Positions 1-11,274 of a stretch of 64,000 nucleotides of DNA are shown in pieces. The notes beneath the pieces are model-generated. The model worked only from the letters and a program-made list of their open reading frames with translations. It had not been told where the DNA came from and ran no database searches. The translations under genes were made by a program, and so were the position numbers. The stretch lies in assembly GCA_965153455.1 (NCBI GenBank), contig OZ234493.1, positions 26,216,213 to 26,280,212 of the forward strand, given 5' to 3'. Position 1 is the first letter of the stretch; every line of letters begins with the position of its first letter. Source of the stretch: Sphagnum compactum. Taxonomy: Eukaryota; Bryophyta; Sphagnopsida; Sphagnales.

Positions 1-1274
1 TTCAATTCAATTAAATTTAAATTTGGTTTATGAGTTTCTTTTTAGCTTGAAAGTCCTTCAAAGCACTAAGGTTGTTGGAGGGGATGGTTTCTACTCAGTG
101 TTGGGGGATTACTAAAAATTGCACCAAACCCCAATTGGGTATCATGGTGGTTCTTTGGATTTGTAACTATGGTTCTCAAAAAATCAACTACCCAATTTTG
201 ATATATGATCACAATTTTTCAAACAAATCAAGTATCCAATTATGACATATAATCACAATTATCAAAAATCCAAGTACTCGATTTTGATATATAATCATGA
301 TTCTCAATTCTAGTTTGATTGGACCATCACCAACTTTTTTGAAGCATTGGGCACTCACCTAAAATAAAAGCACATCTGTGCTTCCCTTTGGCTCACCTTT
401 TATTTATCATCATCTTGGGGAACACATTGAGCTTGGGAAACCATTTGAGAAATTGATGGGAGGAACCAAAAAACAACAAAAAGTGTTTCCAAGGTAAATT
501 CCATTCATTTTGCTAATAGTTTGAAAAAAAATTAGCAAATTTTCAATACAAAAATAAATAAAAAATCCCTCAAACGAAGGGGGATTACCTAAGATAGTGA
601 TCACGGCATGAAAAATAGAATACAAATTCTTCATGCTTTAAGAATTGTGGTGATCCCCAAACTAAAACTTAACTCTTTCTCTTTTATGTTAGTGAAGGTA
701 ATATTTTTTTATTGTTACAATTTTTCCACTTGTGTTTTTAAGAGTTTGTTTATTTTGGTGGAGTAGGTTATACGTGCTTGTGTATTCTTGATGTGTGCAT
801 GATTGATCATTGATCAAAATATTGTATATTTAGCTTGGTTTATGGAATCATTAATTAATTTTGAAGATTTCACGTCAAAAAAAATTATTCCTGAATATTT
901 TAAAATATTTTCTATTTTCCTTCAAAAAATAATTTTCTTTGAAAAAAGTACTTTATGAAGATTTCTGCATTTTTTACATATAACATAACCTTTAATGGGA
1001 ATGGTTGACCTTTAATAGTCATAATGTCCAAAATGGACCTTGATATAACTTATTAAATCATCATCATGGGTTTGCAACTTTTAAAACAGGAAGGTGACTC
1101 GTTATATCATCATTTAAATTATTTATTGGAAGGATTTTGATTTGATTGATATTTATTTTAGGCCAACGATTCTACATGATGGGAGTTTGGGTTGAATAAT
1201 TTGAAAATAAAATAAAATAAGTATTTCCATTGGTCAACAAAGCAGAATTACTTGCCAAGTATATAGTTCCAAAA
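1..1274. other. Non-genic AT-rich flank
   Basis: No exon with credible protein similarity is visible on either strand. The stretch is A/T rich with short diverged repeats, for example several variants of a 'cccaattttgatatatgatcac' type phrase around 195-300. At 96 there is a CAGTGTTGGG string, a form also seen at 29390 and 30098, which resembles a hAT-type transposon terminus. No matching second end was found. Confidence 0.6.
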
Positions 1275-1834
1275 GTTGGAACCAATGTTGTGTGTATAAG
1301 TGTAAATGGGTGTGTAAATGAGGTTTAAAACACTTGCACAACTTTGTATAAAATAAATTGGTCTTCTAAATGGAAAAGGGGGTAACCTTAGGATCTAGCT
1401 TTTTGTAGGATTTTTGAGATCATGTATAATGCATTGCCCACCATAGTCATTGCTATTGCAAGCTTAGGAGCTTGCTTTGCTTGTGAGTTTCACATTTTCT
1501 ATTTACACTCTTATTTACACTTACATAGCATAAAGCAACATAAATGTTGATGTAAATTAAAGTCTAAGTATAGAATAATTCAAAAAATTATAAATGAAAA
1601 ACAATGCAAAAAAAATGTAAGTGTAAAAAAAGTGTAAAATAATATAAGTTTAAGACTTGTAAATGTTTTACACTTACATTTATATGTCACTTCCTATACA
1701 TTTACACTTGCACTTACACTTTTCTAAACAAACTTTATACACTTACATGACATGTAAAAGATATTGCCAAATTGATTTACACTTACACATTGCGTAAATT
1801 TAAAATCATTTACACACACAACACTAGTTGGAAC
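1275..1834. mobile_element. Non-autonomous hAT-like MITE with 8-bp target-site duplication
   Basis: The element occupies 1283-1826 (544 bp). It is flanked by identical 8-bp direct repeats GTTGGAAC at 1275-1282 and 1827-1834, the target-site length typical of hAT transposons. Its ends are imperfect terminal inverted repeats: the left end reads CAATGTTGTGTGT and the reverse complement of the right end reads TAGTGTTGTGTGT. Subterminal DNA is dense in TGTAAGTGTAAA/TTTACACTTACA motifs in both orientations, as expected for transposase-binding subterminal repeats. It has no coding capacity, so it would have moved with a transposase supplied in trans. A sequence matching its terminus recurs near 62888-62908. 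Confidence 0.75.
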
Positions 1835-2860
1835 TCTCAAACTACACACATTCACACTATGTTATTGTACTTCTAATAGATCCATCACACATGTCAAAAT
1901 GATCTCCTCTCTCCAAATCCTTCCTCCTTTAGGTAATTAACCATTATGGAGATATTAAATGACAGTTGCTTGAGGCTTAGATCCTATTTTCTTTCTACTC
2001 TCTTTTCCTTACACTTATTTTCTAATTACTATAACAGTTTTTCCTTGATAATAAGGGGGTTAGGTAAGCAAAATCAACCTTACTTAGATAAGTCTTGTAA
2101 TTACCTACTACAACAATAACTACTATAACCCATTTTTTGCCCTTAACAACCAATTTTTACTCCAAGTCTTGGCATGAATACAACCATCAATGTGTACTCA
2201 TGGGATGTGGAGGACAATCCTTTCATGTAGGCAACCTAAATTGTGGGTAATTCACAAAATTTGAAGGATCATTTCTTGTTTCAGGAATAAGCCGATTTGT
2301 TAAAGTTCAATTTCGGTGCACAACCAATTGGACATGCCATAAATGTCATCCATATCCCTGGAAGGGATACTTTTTTTAAATTTTACAAAATAGTGAATAA
2401 AAAATATAAGGTCTCATATATTGATTATTGCATAAAAATTATAATTTAGTTAATTTCATAATAGAATTATGTTTAAACTAAAGACCAAAATATAATTAGT
2501 TTAGGGTATATGTTAATTCATGGTCTTATTAAGAATACATAAATATAAAATCTGTATTTTTAATTAATTAATTGTTAGTAGGTTCAATTAGTAAATTATG
2601 AAATCATAACTCATGAACTTTTATATGTTTTCCATTTGTCTATTAAATCTTGCATCCTTTGCCTATTATCAATGGAAGCCTTGTTTGATTATTGATTATT
2701 TCCTTAGAAACAAGTCTGTTCAACATTGTCGTAGGATAATAACTTTACTAAATGATTCATGTGCCTCCTTCTTTCATTTCCATCTATCATTCATAAATTA
2801 AATATGATTTATTGTTTAGTTTGACTATTAAAATCATAAATTTGTTTAGACCATTTTTTC
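1835..2860. other. No gene seen
   Basis: AT-rich intergenic DNA. Open frames are short and have no recognisable domain. I see no RNA gene or structured repeat here. Confidence 0.6.
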
Positions 2861-3850
2861 CATTTTTTGAGAAAGTTTTCTCAAATTCACACTATTAAAA
2901 CGAAATTTCCCAGTTTCTTCGGAAAAACAACTTGTAGCCCCAGTGTGAAAATTCACCCAGAAAAATCACTGCTCTGTACAGGGGTTTTTTGCCACTCGGG
3001 ATTTATTTGCTACGACCGTACATGTAATTTTTCCTTCTGCCCCCAGGCTCCTCCGAGGATCATTGCCACTGGGCAGGGCAAACCAGCACCTAAACTGGTA
3101 CACTCACCTTCTTGAGTGAGGCCTCTGGAGTTTAGGGTTTAGGTTTAGGGTTTCAGGTTGTAGTAGATTCAGAGGCCCTGATTTTGTCTAAGGACACTAC
3201 ATGTATCTATAATGTTTTGAAGCTGCCCCCAAAAACTTTGGGATTTTCACGTTGGTTCTAATGTAGGCCAGGTTCACCCAACCAAGGCAACTTGACCCCG
3301 CAAACAAAGCCCATTTAAATTGCTCGTAAATGTTCTAAGTATTTATAAATATCATTTCCCTAGACCGACTAAATTAGGGTCCCAAAGTCCTAATCTATAA
3401 ATTTTGGGGCCTAATATGGCCATTTGAATGGGTTTTGGGGATTTTTACAGTGATCCCAATGTGGAGGTCAATTCACCCTGGCCTGGCCGGTTCGCCCAAG
3501 GCCCAATGAATCATGCATTGCCTGCAACATGAGCTCTGGCAGAGCGCTTCAATAATGCACTGGCTGAAATCAGCCAGCCAACAGCAGGAAACGTGTGGAT
3601 CACTAATTTGTTGGGTCAGTTTTGAGATATAGCCCAAGTGGCTATCATCGGTAGGAAGATTTAGTCAGATTTGGCTATGAGCTAAATATGGCATTCGAAA
3701 TTTTTTAACATATTTCTCTTTTATTGGCTACCTACTTGAAACTCATGTGTGGAACTCTGACGATTTTTCTTTGAATTTGGTTGAATTTTGGCTATTGAGA
3801 ATCTCAAAAAGCATTTGATTTTAACACTTTTTAAATTGATGACTTAGCTT
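2861..3850. repeat. Diverged repeat DNA with interstitial telomere-like motif
   Basis: More GC-rich than its surroundings. At 3131-3153 it carries plant telomere-type units (TTTAGGG with one short unit). About 3240-3300 and 3430-3500 contain two diverged copies of the same phrase ('gggattt..acgt/agtg....ccaatgt..agg'), suggesting an old direct duplication of roughly 200 bp. No coding similarity is recognised in either strand. Confidence 0.4.
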
Positions 3851-4369
3851 TTTTTCAGCTCTGGATTTTTAGTAAAAGAAAGGTTGGTGTGTGGATGTGA
3901 ACAAAAGTCATGATGATAATCATGGGCCAAGAAATCGGTAAAGCGCGTATGCTACAGTCTGAAGAGTCCCGGCAAAACCGTTCTAGAAGTTTCTGGGGGA
4001 GGAGAAAATGAAGAAGAAGAAGAAACATCCGGGAGAAAAGTCGAGAAAGGAGTAAGAAAAGAGAGTGGGAATTCCAGGGAGATCGTGAAGAGGAAAGGGG
4101 TTGATGTTTTTTGGGGAGATCTAGTGGAAAGATCAGCTTAGCTTGCGGGAATCTGTGATGTGAGGGACACCCATCATACCTTGTGTATGCTATTGGGATG
4201 GCAAAGGATTTGTAGCAGGTTTTATGAGAGCAAAAGGTTAAGAGAAAAACATTTATCACAGCAGTGAGCAAAAGGAATTTCAGTAGTGCGAAATATGGGA
4301 AATTCATATGGCCTCAAGGGAAAAGGAGTTGATCTTTCACAAGGGCCACCAAAAAGAAAGAGAGATGTT

Positions 4370-4672
4370 GGGCGGATCCCTGCTGCGACCGAGACACCTT
4401 CGGTCCCCGCTGAAAATCCTCCTTCAAGCTCTGGATGGCACAGCAATGTGATGCTTCTTCTTAATTTTATAATGAGCTTTCTTTGCACAGTTTTTTCTTG
4501 GGCTTTCCCATGGAAAGATGTTGTGCAGATACCTGCTGCGATTGAGACACCTTTGGTCCCTGCTGAAAATGCTCCTTCAAGCTTTGGAGGGCACGGCAAT
4601 GTGGTGCTTTTTCTTACTCTTATGATGAAGTTTCTTTGCACAATTTTTTCTTCGGCTTTCCCAAGTTACATG
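4370..4672. repeat. 153-bp tandem duplication, two copies
   Basis: Two head-to-tail copies of a 153-bp unit. For example, the TGCTGCG string at 4381 recurs at 4534, followed in both by GAGACACC and by GTCCC-GCTGAAAAT. Copies differ at scattered bases. Because 153 is a multiple of three, the duplication is open in frame on both strands (plus 4286-4702, minus 4222-4641), and either frame could be an accident. I recognise no protein family. A mobile-element fragment is the likeliest origin. Confidence 0.6.
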
Positions 4673-4689
4673 TTTAAGTTTGATTTTTC

Positions 4690-4858
4690 TTTGCTTTTTT
4701 AATTTTGTTTGGGTGTTGACAATTTTCCGTGACCCATACAACAACCATAGCTTATTGTCATGACAAAGCATCAAGAGAAGGAGGTCTAGTTCAGATTTGA
4801 ACTCCCAGCCAACAGCTTGGCAACCATACCCTTTAGCCACTAGGGTAACTGAATGTCC
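4690..4858 (-). mobile_element. Possible tRNA-derived SINE
   Basis: Read on the minus strand, 4858-4780 contains an A-box-like TAGTGGCTAAAGGG and, about 30 bases later, a B-box-like GAGTTCAAATCTG in tRNA-like spacing. The body then runs into an A-rich tail region near 4690-4730. This is the arrangement of a tRNA-derived SINE. It cannot fold as a normal tRNA because the anticodon arm is irregular, so a functional tRNA is unlikely. Confidence 0.35.
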
Positions 4859-5617
4859 TCAATCATTTACAAGCTTCCTTGCCATACATTTTCACTTTGC
4901 CTACTTTCCAGTTTGTTTGTTTAGATAAAAACGATATGAAATGATGTTTTACACAGTAGGAAATGGAGTCATCATTATAGCCTCTTACATTAGGCCAGCG
5001 ACTCACTTGCTATAACAAGTAGGATCGGTGAAAGGGAAATTCGTCAATTGGCATTGACTAAGAATATATTGAACTTGTAAGGATTGGAACTTTCATTATA
5101 GATTATGAGTTAAGTTCAATGTGTAATCTTAATCCAACAACCAAAGGCAAATTATTAAACTGCTCTTGGACATTCTTATTGGGTTTGTGTCCCAATTCCT
5201 TAGGGGTCGGAGGCCTTAGTGGCCGAAATGTCGGGGAAAATGTCATGAAATACAAATGAACCAAACTAGATGGCTTAGTTAATCGACCCAAACTTGAAAG
5301 AATCCAATTCTGAGAATTAACCTTTATTGATGGACATATGTTCGATCTACTACGTAACAGTATTTACTTAATTGAACTATGTTTTGAAACTTTGACGCAT
5401 GTGAATGATCTTCATTTGTTAGTCCTGCAAGATACATTTGGCATTCTCCAATTCATCTATTATTGTCTTCTTGTTAGACTTAACATTTTCAATTAATTAT
5501 TTCTTTTATCTAACTACTATAATTTGTATATTGCATGTCTCCAATTTATTGTATAGTCAAATAATTTTCAAAAGATGTTTGAACAATTGTGTTGACTCTT
5601 TTTCATTTTCTTTGCAG

Positions 5618-8600
5618 AAATATGTAGTGCATGATTTAAATCCCACTTGTAATACCAATAATCCAAACTTGACCATCGTTTTTTTTCATGGGATTGCTTT
5701 TGGCACAAATGATGAATGGAAGGAAACATGGACAACATGCCCCACCAACAATAGAGAAGAGTGCATATGTTGGCCAGAAAAGTGGCTACCCGAAGACTTG
5801 AACAACAATGTTCGAATTTTATCATTGTCTTATGATTCTAAAATTGTGACAAGTGTTCACAATGATGTGATTGAAATTGGCAAAAACCTCATTCAAAGTT
5901 TGGTTACAAATTCAAGGTGTGACAATCTCTTCTATTTAAGGACACATTAATTACTTCTCCTTATGTATATTAAAGAAAATTGTTTAGATCTTTAGAATTT
6001 CTTAAATGTTGTGCAGGAGTTAATTGTTCATGTGTACTAGTATTGTGATACACACCAACAAGATTCAATTTATTTGAATTGTTAAATTCATGTAGGAGAA
6101 CATAAAATGGGGCTTATGTGCAAATGTTCTTGTTTGAAGATAATAACAAAGTCTATGTTCATATTATAAGTTCATGGTACAACTAGTTTGGTTTTGATGG
6201 CAAGTTTTAGGTCGAGCTTTTTGGAGTTTCATCTTTGGTAATGGAATTGAATTAAATTAAGTTCTATTAATACATGTGTAAAATTTGCATCCATTTCATT
6301 GCAAAAAAAAATTCCAAAAAGAATGTATCTTTTTTTTTTTAAAATTTTTTTTTGTTTTAACAATATTTCCAAGGTAACACAGAAGATGAATCGTGCATTA
6401 ACACAAGAATGTAAACGCCTACATACTTGAGCAATATAATTGTTTTACCAAAACATGGTTGTCACATTTTTTAGGTAAATTCATGGAATTGATAAATGAC
6501 AAATGACAAGCAAATCAATTACGGACTTATGGTTTAGGTCATGTGTGAATTGGAAAATTGTCCCCAAGTATAATAGGACAAATTTGTACATGTTAATACA
6601 ATGTTGATAATGGAATTTTATGCATTGTTGAATATTTTGTAGTTATCAATCGCTTTGGGATGGACCGGTGGCATTAATTGCTTATAGTTTTGGAGGTCTT
6701 ATACTCAAAAGCTTGGTGGTTGAAGCTCACAAACATGTACATCAAAGGTCAAAAAATACTTTGGATGATGAAGTCCACAAATGTTGTAAGACATTTTTGA
6801 ACAATGTGAAAGGTGTAATATTTTACGGTGTACCACATGTTGGCGGTACCCAATATTTATCAAATTATTTCATTTGGCAACATCAACAAATCAACACATT
6901 GAACAAGTGTGCAACCCAATCTGGTTTTTTAAAAAGTTTAAAATCTTTCAACCCACAAATGGAACACCTTTCAACAGATTTTAAAAATGCTATTCCTGAA
7001 GATGTCAACATTTATGCATTTGGTGAAGGATTACCACTCGACGAGAATTGGGTAAGATTTTCATTTCACCACATCGAAAGTTATCCAACTAAGTTCATTA
7101 ATTGAACATTTTTTGTATCGTCAAAATTTGTGTGGGATCATGTACTCAATACTTCTTAATACAATAATGTGGTGAATGGGTCATGTGTTTTATGAACTTT
7201 GTTTCATGAAATACTATTGATGGAAAGAAAATTTGATTGACTTCAAACATCATGAAATAGGTTTTAAATTTCGCCTTCATCAAATCAATTCCATACAAAT
7301 ATTTGTCATGAAAATCATATCATCATTAAAACATGTAAGATTAATGAGATCAAAAACCAATAACTTTGTGATTTGCTTGCCAAAAGGTTGAAGGAAATTA
7401 CTTTCACACAAAATATTTCATTGTTATTGAAACATCAATAGTTATTAAGCTATAGTTTCCACCACCATTTGGATTTACTGTGTTACTTATAAGTTCAAGC
7501 ATAGTTGAACAAACAAGTAAATGAGTTCCATTAACTTAATCTTTTGCTCATGCAGGGAATTTTAGTGCCATATGCCTCAGCTATTCAATTGTCAAACAAC
7601 AACCATTATAGAATCGAAGATGCTAATCATTTGACAATTTGCAAGCCACCAAACAAAAATCATCCAAGCTATTATTTATTGTTACAATGTTTGAGAATAT
7701 GTATGGAGGTAAAAACATCAAATCTAAGTCTTTTGACTTCATATATGTTCATGTTATTTTATACATTTTAGGTCATAGCACATTTGATGTGTATCGCATA
7801 TGCAATGTCATATATATTGATTATCAAATAAGAAAAATAACATATAAATGACCTTTGTTTTGTGAAATTTGACAGAAAAATATATTACTTCCACCTTTGC
7901 CATGTCATGAGGTGGCGTTGATTGATAAAGCAAAAGATATAAACATCTTGTTACAAAAGGAATCTATTGTTGGTTTGGTTGGAATGGGGGGAATTGGGAA
8001 AACCACTTTGAGCAAAAAATTCTATCATTTGTTCCACAACCAATATGACAAATCTAGTTTTTTGGAGGATGTGAATTCAAAGGACAATATCAATGATGTC
8101 ATAAAACAACTCCTACATGATTTGTGTGACAAAAAAATATCCAAGGATGAAAATGTGAACAAAGAAGACTTTGACAAAATTAGGCAATGTATGATATCAA
8201 AAAAAGTGTTAGTGGTGGTGGATGATGTTGGTAAAGTGGAGAACCTGTCCTTGCCAATTTTCATTGATAAGGCTGCTAGGAATGCAGCTTCTAAAAGTAG
8301 AATACTTGTGAATTGTCGAAATTGGCAAAATCTAAAATCTCACGTAAGTGAAGATGGAAAAATGATCATGAAATCTTTGGAGGAAGAGCAAGCAATGGAA
8401 CTTTTTATGTTCCATGCATTCGGTAATGCAAATCATGTTCCAACAAAATATTTCAAAGATATATGTAAGGAGATTATAAAAGCTTGTGGAGGGCTCCCTT
8501 TAAGTCTTAAAGTATTGGGTTCTTTTTTGTGCGATACTAAAGAATTGGAAATCTGGGAAGGCGCATTGAACAAATTGAAAAGTGGGCAAAGTTTCACGGG

Positions 8601-11103
8601 GGGCAATGATAATGAAAAACTTTGGAGTAAATTGAAGATATCTTATGAGTATTTGGATAAGGAACATCAAAGGATGTTTTTGGATATTGCTTGTTTCTTT
8701 GGTGGTTTGAAAATAAGGACAATTTGTCGAGCGTGGAATGGAGATTATTTACACCCAAAATTTGCATTGCAAAATTTACAACATAGATCTTTAATCCAAT
8801 GCGGAGAAGGTGGAATCTTGTACATACATGAACAATTACGAGACATGGGTCAAAATATTGCAATGGAACTTCCAATTATGAATCGATTTATATGGAAAGC
8901 AAATGAACCAAATTTTGTTTTACCAAACAATCAGGTTGTCACCATATTATTTCAATCTTATAATTTTATTTCGATTTTTTATGAATTTTTTTAATGTCCA
9001 AAAACAAATGTTTTAACTTTGAATCTTGATTTTATGAATAATGTTTTTTTAATAAAAATTAATAATAAGATGAAATGTTTTTTTTTATATTGATAATCCT
9101 TTTGTTTTCATTTCATGTGATAGGTGGTGGAAATTTTAGAAGGCATCTCATTGAAAAAATGTGTCAATTTGATTACATTGTCCCAAATCGGCTCCAAAGG
9201 ATTTCGTAACCTTAGGTTGGTTGACTTAACAGAAGCTTCACCAACTATTGTGGAAAATTGCATTCAAGGGCGAAATTTGAATAATGTTAAGTGGTTGTGC
9301 CTCAAAAATTGCATGATTCGAAAGTTGCCAAGTAATTTGTTTGATTGTTTACAATTACAAGTATTTGATTTGTCAGGGTGTTCCACCTTGAAAAAATTAC
9401 CTTCATCTATTGGCCGATTGAATACACTACAAGAGCTTGATTTGTCAAGGTGTTCCAATTTGAAGGAACTACCTTCATCTATTGGCCAATTGAATGCACT
9501 CCAAGAGCTCCATTTGTCAGGGTGGTCTAAGTTGAAAAAACTACCTTCATCTATTGGCCAATTGAATGCACTCCAAGGGCTTTATTTGTGGGGGTGTTCC
9601 AATTTGATAGAACTACCTTCATCTATTGGCCAATTGAATGCACTCAAAGAGCTTGATTTAAAAGGGTGTTCCAACTTGAAAGAACTACCTTCATCTATTG
9701 GCCAATTGAATGCACTCGAAAAGCTTGATTTAGAAAGGTGTTCGAACTTGAAAGAACTACCTTCATCTATTGGCCAATTGAATGCACTCCAAGAGCTTCA
9801 TTTGTGGGGGTGTTCCAATTTGAAAGAACTACCTTCATCTATTGGCCAATTGAATGCACTCCAAGAGCTTCATTTGTGGGGGTGTTCCAACTTGAAAGAA
9901 CTACCTTCATCTATTGGCCAATTGAATGCACTCCAAAAGCTTGATTTAGGAGGGTGTTTCAACTTGAAAGAACTACCTTCATCTATTGGCCAATTGAATG
10001 CACTCCAAAAGCTTTATTTAGGAGGGTGTTCCAACTTGAAAGAACTACCTTCATCTATTGGCCAGTTGAATGCACTTCAAAAGCTTTATTTGATAGGGTG
10101 TTCCAAGTTGAAAAAACTCCCTTCATCTATTGGCCAATTGAATGCACTTCAAAAGCTTGATTTAGAAGGGTGTTCCAACTTGAAAGAACTACCTTCATCT
10201 ATTGGTCAATTGAATGCACTCCAAGAGCTTCAGTTGTGGGGGTGTTCCAACTTGAAAGAACTACCTTCATCTATTGGCCAATTGAATGCACTCCAAGAGC
10301 TTTATTTAGAAGGGTGTTCCAACTTGAAAGAACTACCTTCATTTATTGGCCAATTGAATGCACTCCAAAAGCTTTATTTAGAAGGGTGTTCCAACTTGAA
10401 AGAACTACCTTCATCTATTGGCCAGTTGAATGCACTTCAAAAGCTTTATTTGGTAGGGTGTTCCAACTTGAAAGAACTACCTTCATCTATTGGCCAATTG
10501 AATGCACTCCAAGAGCTTTATTTAGAAGGGTGTTCCAACTTGAAAGAACTACCTTCATCTATTGGCCAATTGAATGCACTCAAAGAGCTTGATTTAAAAG
10601 GGTGTTCCAACTTGAAAGAACTACCTTCATCTATTGGCCAATTGAATGCACTCCAAAAGCTTGATTTAGAAAGGTGTTCGAACTTGAAAGAACTACCTTC
10701 ATCTATTGGCCAATTGAATGCACTCCAAGAGCTTCATTTGTGGGGGTGTTCCAACTTGAAAGAACTACCTTCATCTATTGGCCAATTGAATGCATTCCAA
10801 GAGCTTCATTTGTGGGGGTGTTCCAACTTGAAAGAACTACCTTCATCTATTGGCCAATTGAATGCACTCCAAAAGCTTTATTTAGATGGGTGTTCCAACT
10901 TGAAAGAACTACCTTCATCTATTGGCCAATTGAATGCACTCCAAAAGCTTTATTTAGATGGGTGTTCCAACTTGAAAGAACTACCTTCATCTATTGGCCA
11001 ATTGAATGCACTCGAAATGTTTGATGTAGAAGGGTGTTTCAACTTGAAAGAACTACCTTCATCTATTGGCCAATTGAATGCACTCCAAACGCTTAATTTG
11101 TAG
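5618..11103 (+). CDS. HNL copy A: alpha/beta-hydrolase-NB-ARC-LRR immune receptor
   Basis: Inferred exons 5618-5916, 6643-7051, 7556-7708, 7876-8934 and 9124-11103 join in frame with GT-AG introns to give about 1299 residues, minus an uncertain start exon. A possible start exon is ATG at 5330 to 5353, with donor GTAACA and phase 0. Residues 1-285 form an alpha/beta-hydrolase domain: oxyanion-type VFFHG, nucleophile motif AYSFGG and catalytic-His-like DANH. Residues about 288-640 are NB-ARC: P-loop GMGGIGKTT, kinase-2 VLVVVDDVG, RNBS-B-like SRILVNC, GLPL as CGGLPLSLKVLG, RNBS-D MFLDIACFF, and an MHD-position IHEQLRDMG. The rest is LRR. By family knowledge it is an intracellular nucleotide-switch receptor for pathogen effectors. 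The TAG at 11101 interrupts the LRR tract, so the C-terminus may be truncated. The frame is otherwise open. The domain assignment is firm; the start is not. Confidence 0.85.
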
Positions 11104-11274
11104 GGGTGTTCCAACTTGAAAGAACTACCTTCATCTGCTGCTAATTGAATGCACTCCAAGAGCTTTATTGAAAAGGGTGTTCCAATTTGAAAGAACTACC
11201 TTCATCTATTGGCAATCAAATGCACTCCGAAAGCTTTATTTATGAAAGTGTTCCAATTACTATATTGGTATAGA
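9349..11274 (+). repeat. 72-bp LRR repeat array of HNL copy A (24 in-frame units)
   Basis: A tandem array with a strict 72-bp period encodes 24-residue leucine-rich repeats of the type LxxLxLxGCSNLKELPSSIGQ. I count 24 units before the TAG at 11101. At least two degenerate units follow, with a frameshift near 11140. Units are nearly identical at DNA level, including silent sites; variation sits mostly at the two or three residues after 'LNAL' and at the residues before 'GC', the exposed face. Units 4-7 and 17-20 carry the same variant order, offset by 936 bp (13 units), which points to an internal block duplication. Confidence 0.95.

Larger units (their letters stand above)
4944..11274 (+). 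repeat. Tandem segmental duplication, unit A
   Basis: This block is repeated at about 15299-22205. Similarity starts in the 5' flank of the HNL gene at the 'acagtaggaaat' phrase (4953 and 15306). It runs through every exon and intron and ends after a shared degenerate LRR terminus and a 'ttactatattggtata' phrase (11250-11270 and 22181-22201). The first hydrolase exons of the two units encode identical protein, so the duplication is recent. Beyond both ends the flanks differ. Confidence 0.9.

Noticed and set aside
4739-4858. Functional tRNA gene on the minus strand
   Set aside because: A- and B-box-like motifs exist, but the anticodon and acceptor stems do not pair properly. A SINE is more likely.
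5103-5291. Minus-strand 62-codon frame conserved in both duplication units (also 15446-15634)
   Set aside because: Conservation simply reflects the recent duplication. It has no known domain and sits in the likely HNL promoter.
5438-5617. Extension of the first HNL hydrolase exon upstream in the same frame
   Set aside because: The frame is open by chance through the intron. There is no ATG in it, the residues are hydrophobic AT-rich noise, and a strong TTTGCAG acceptor ends at 5617.
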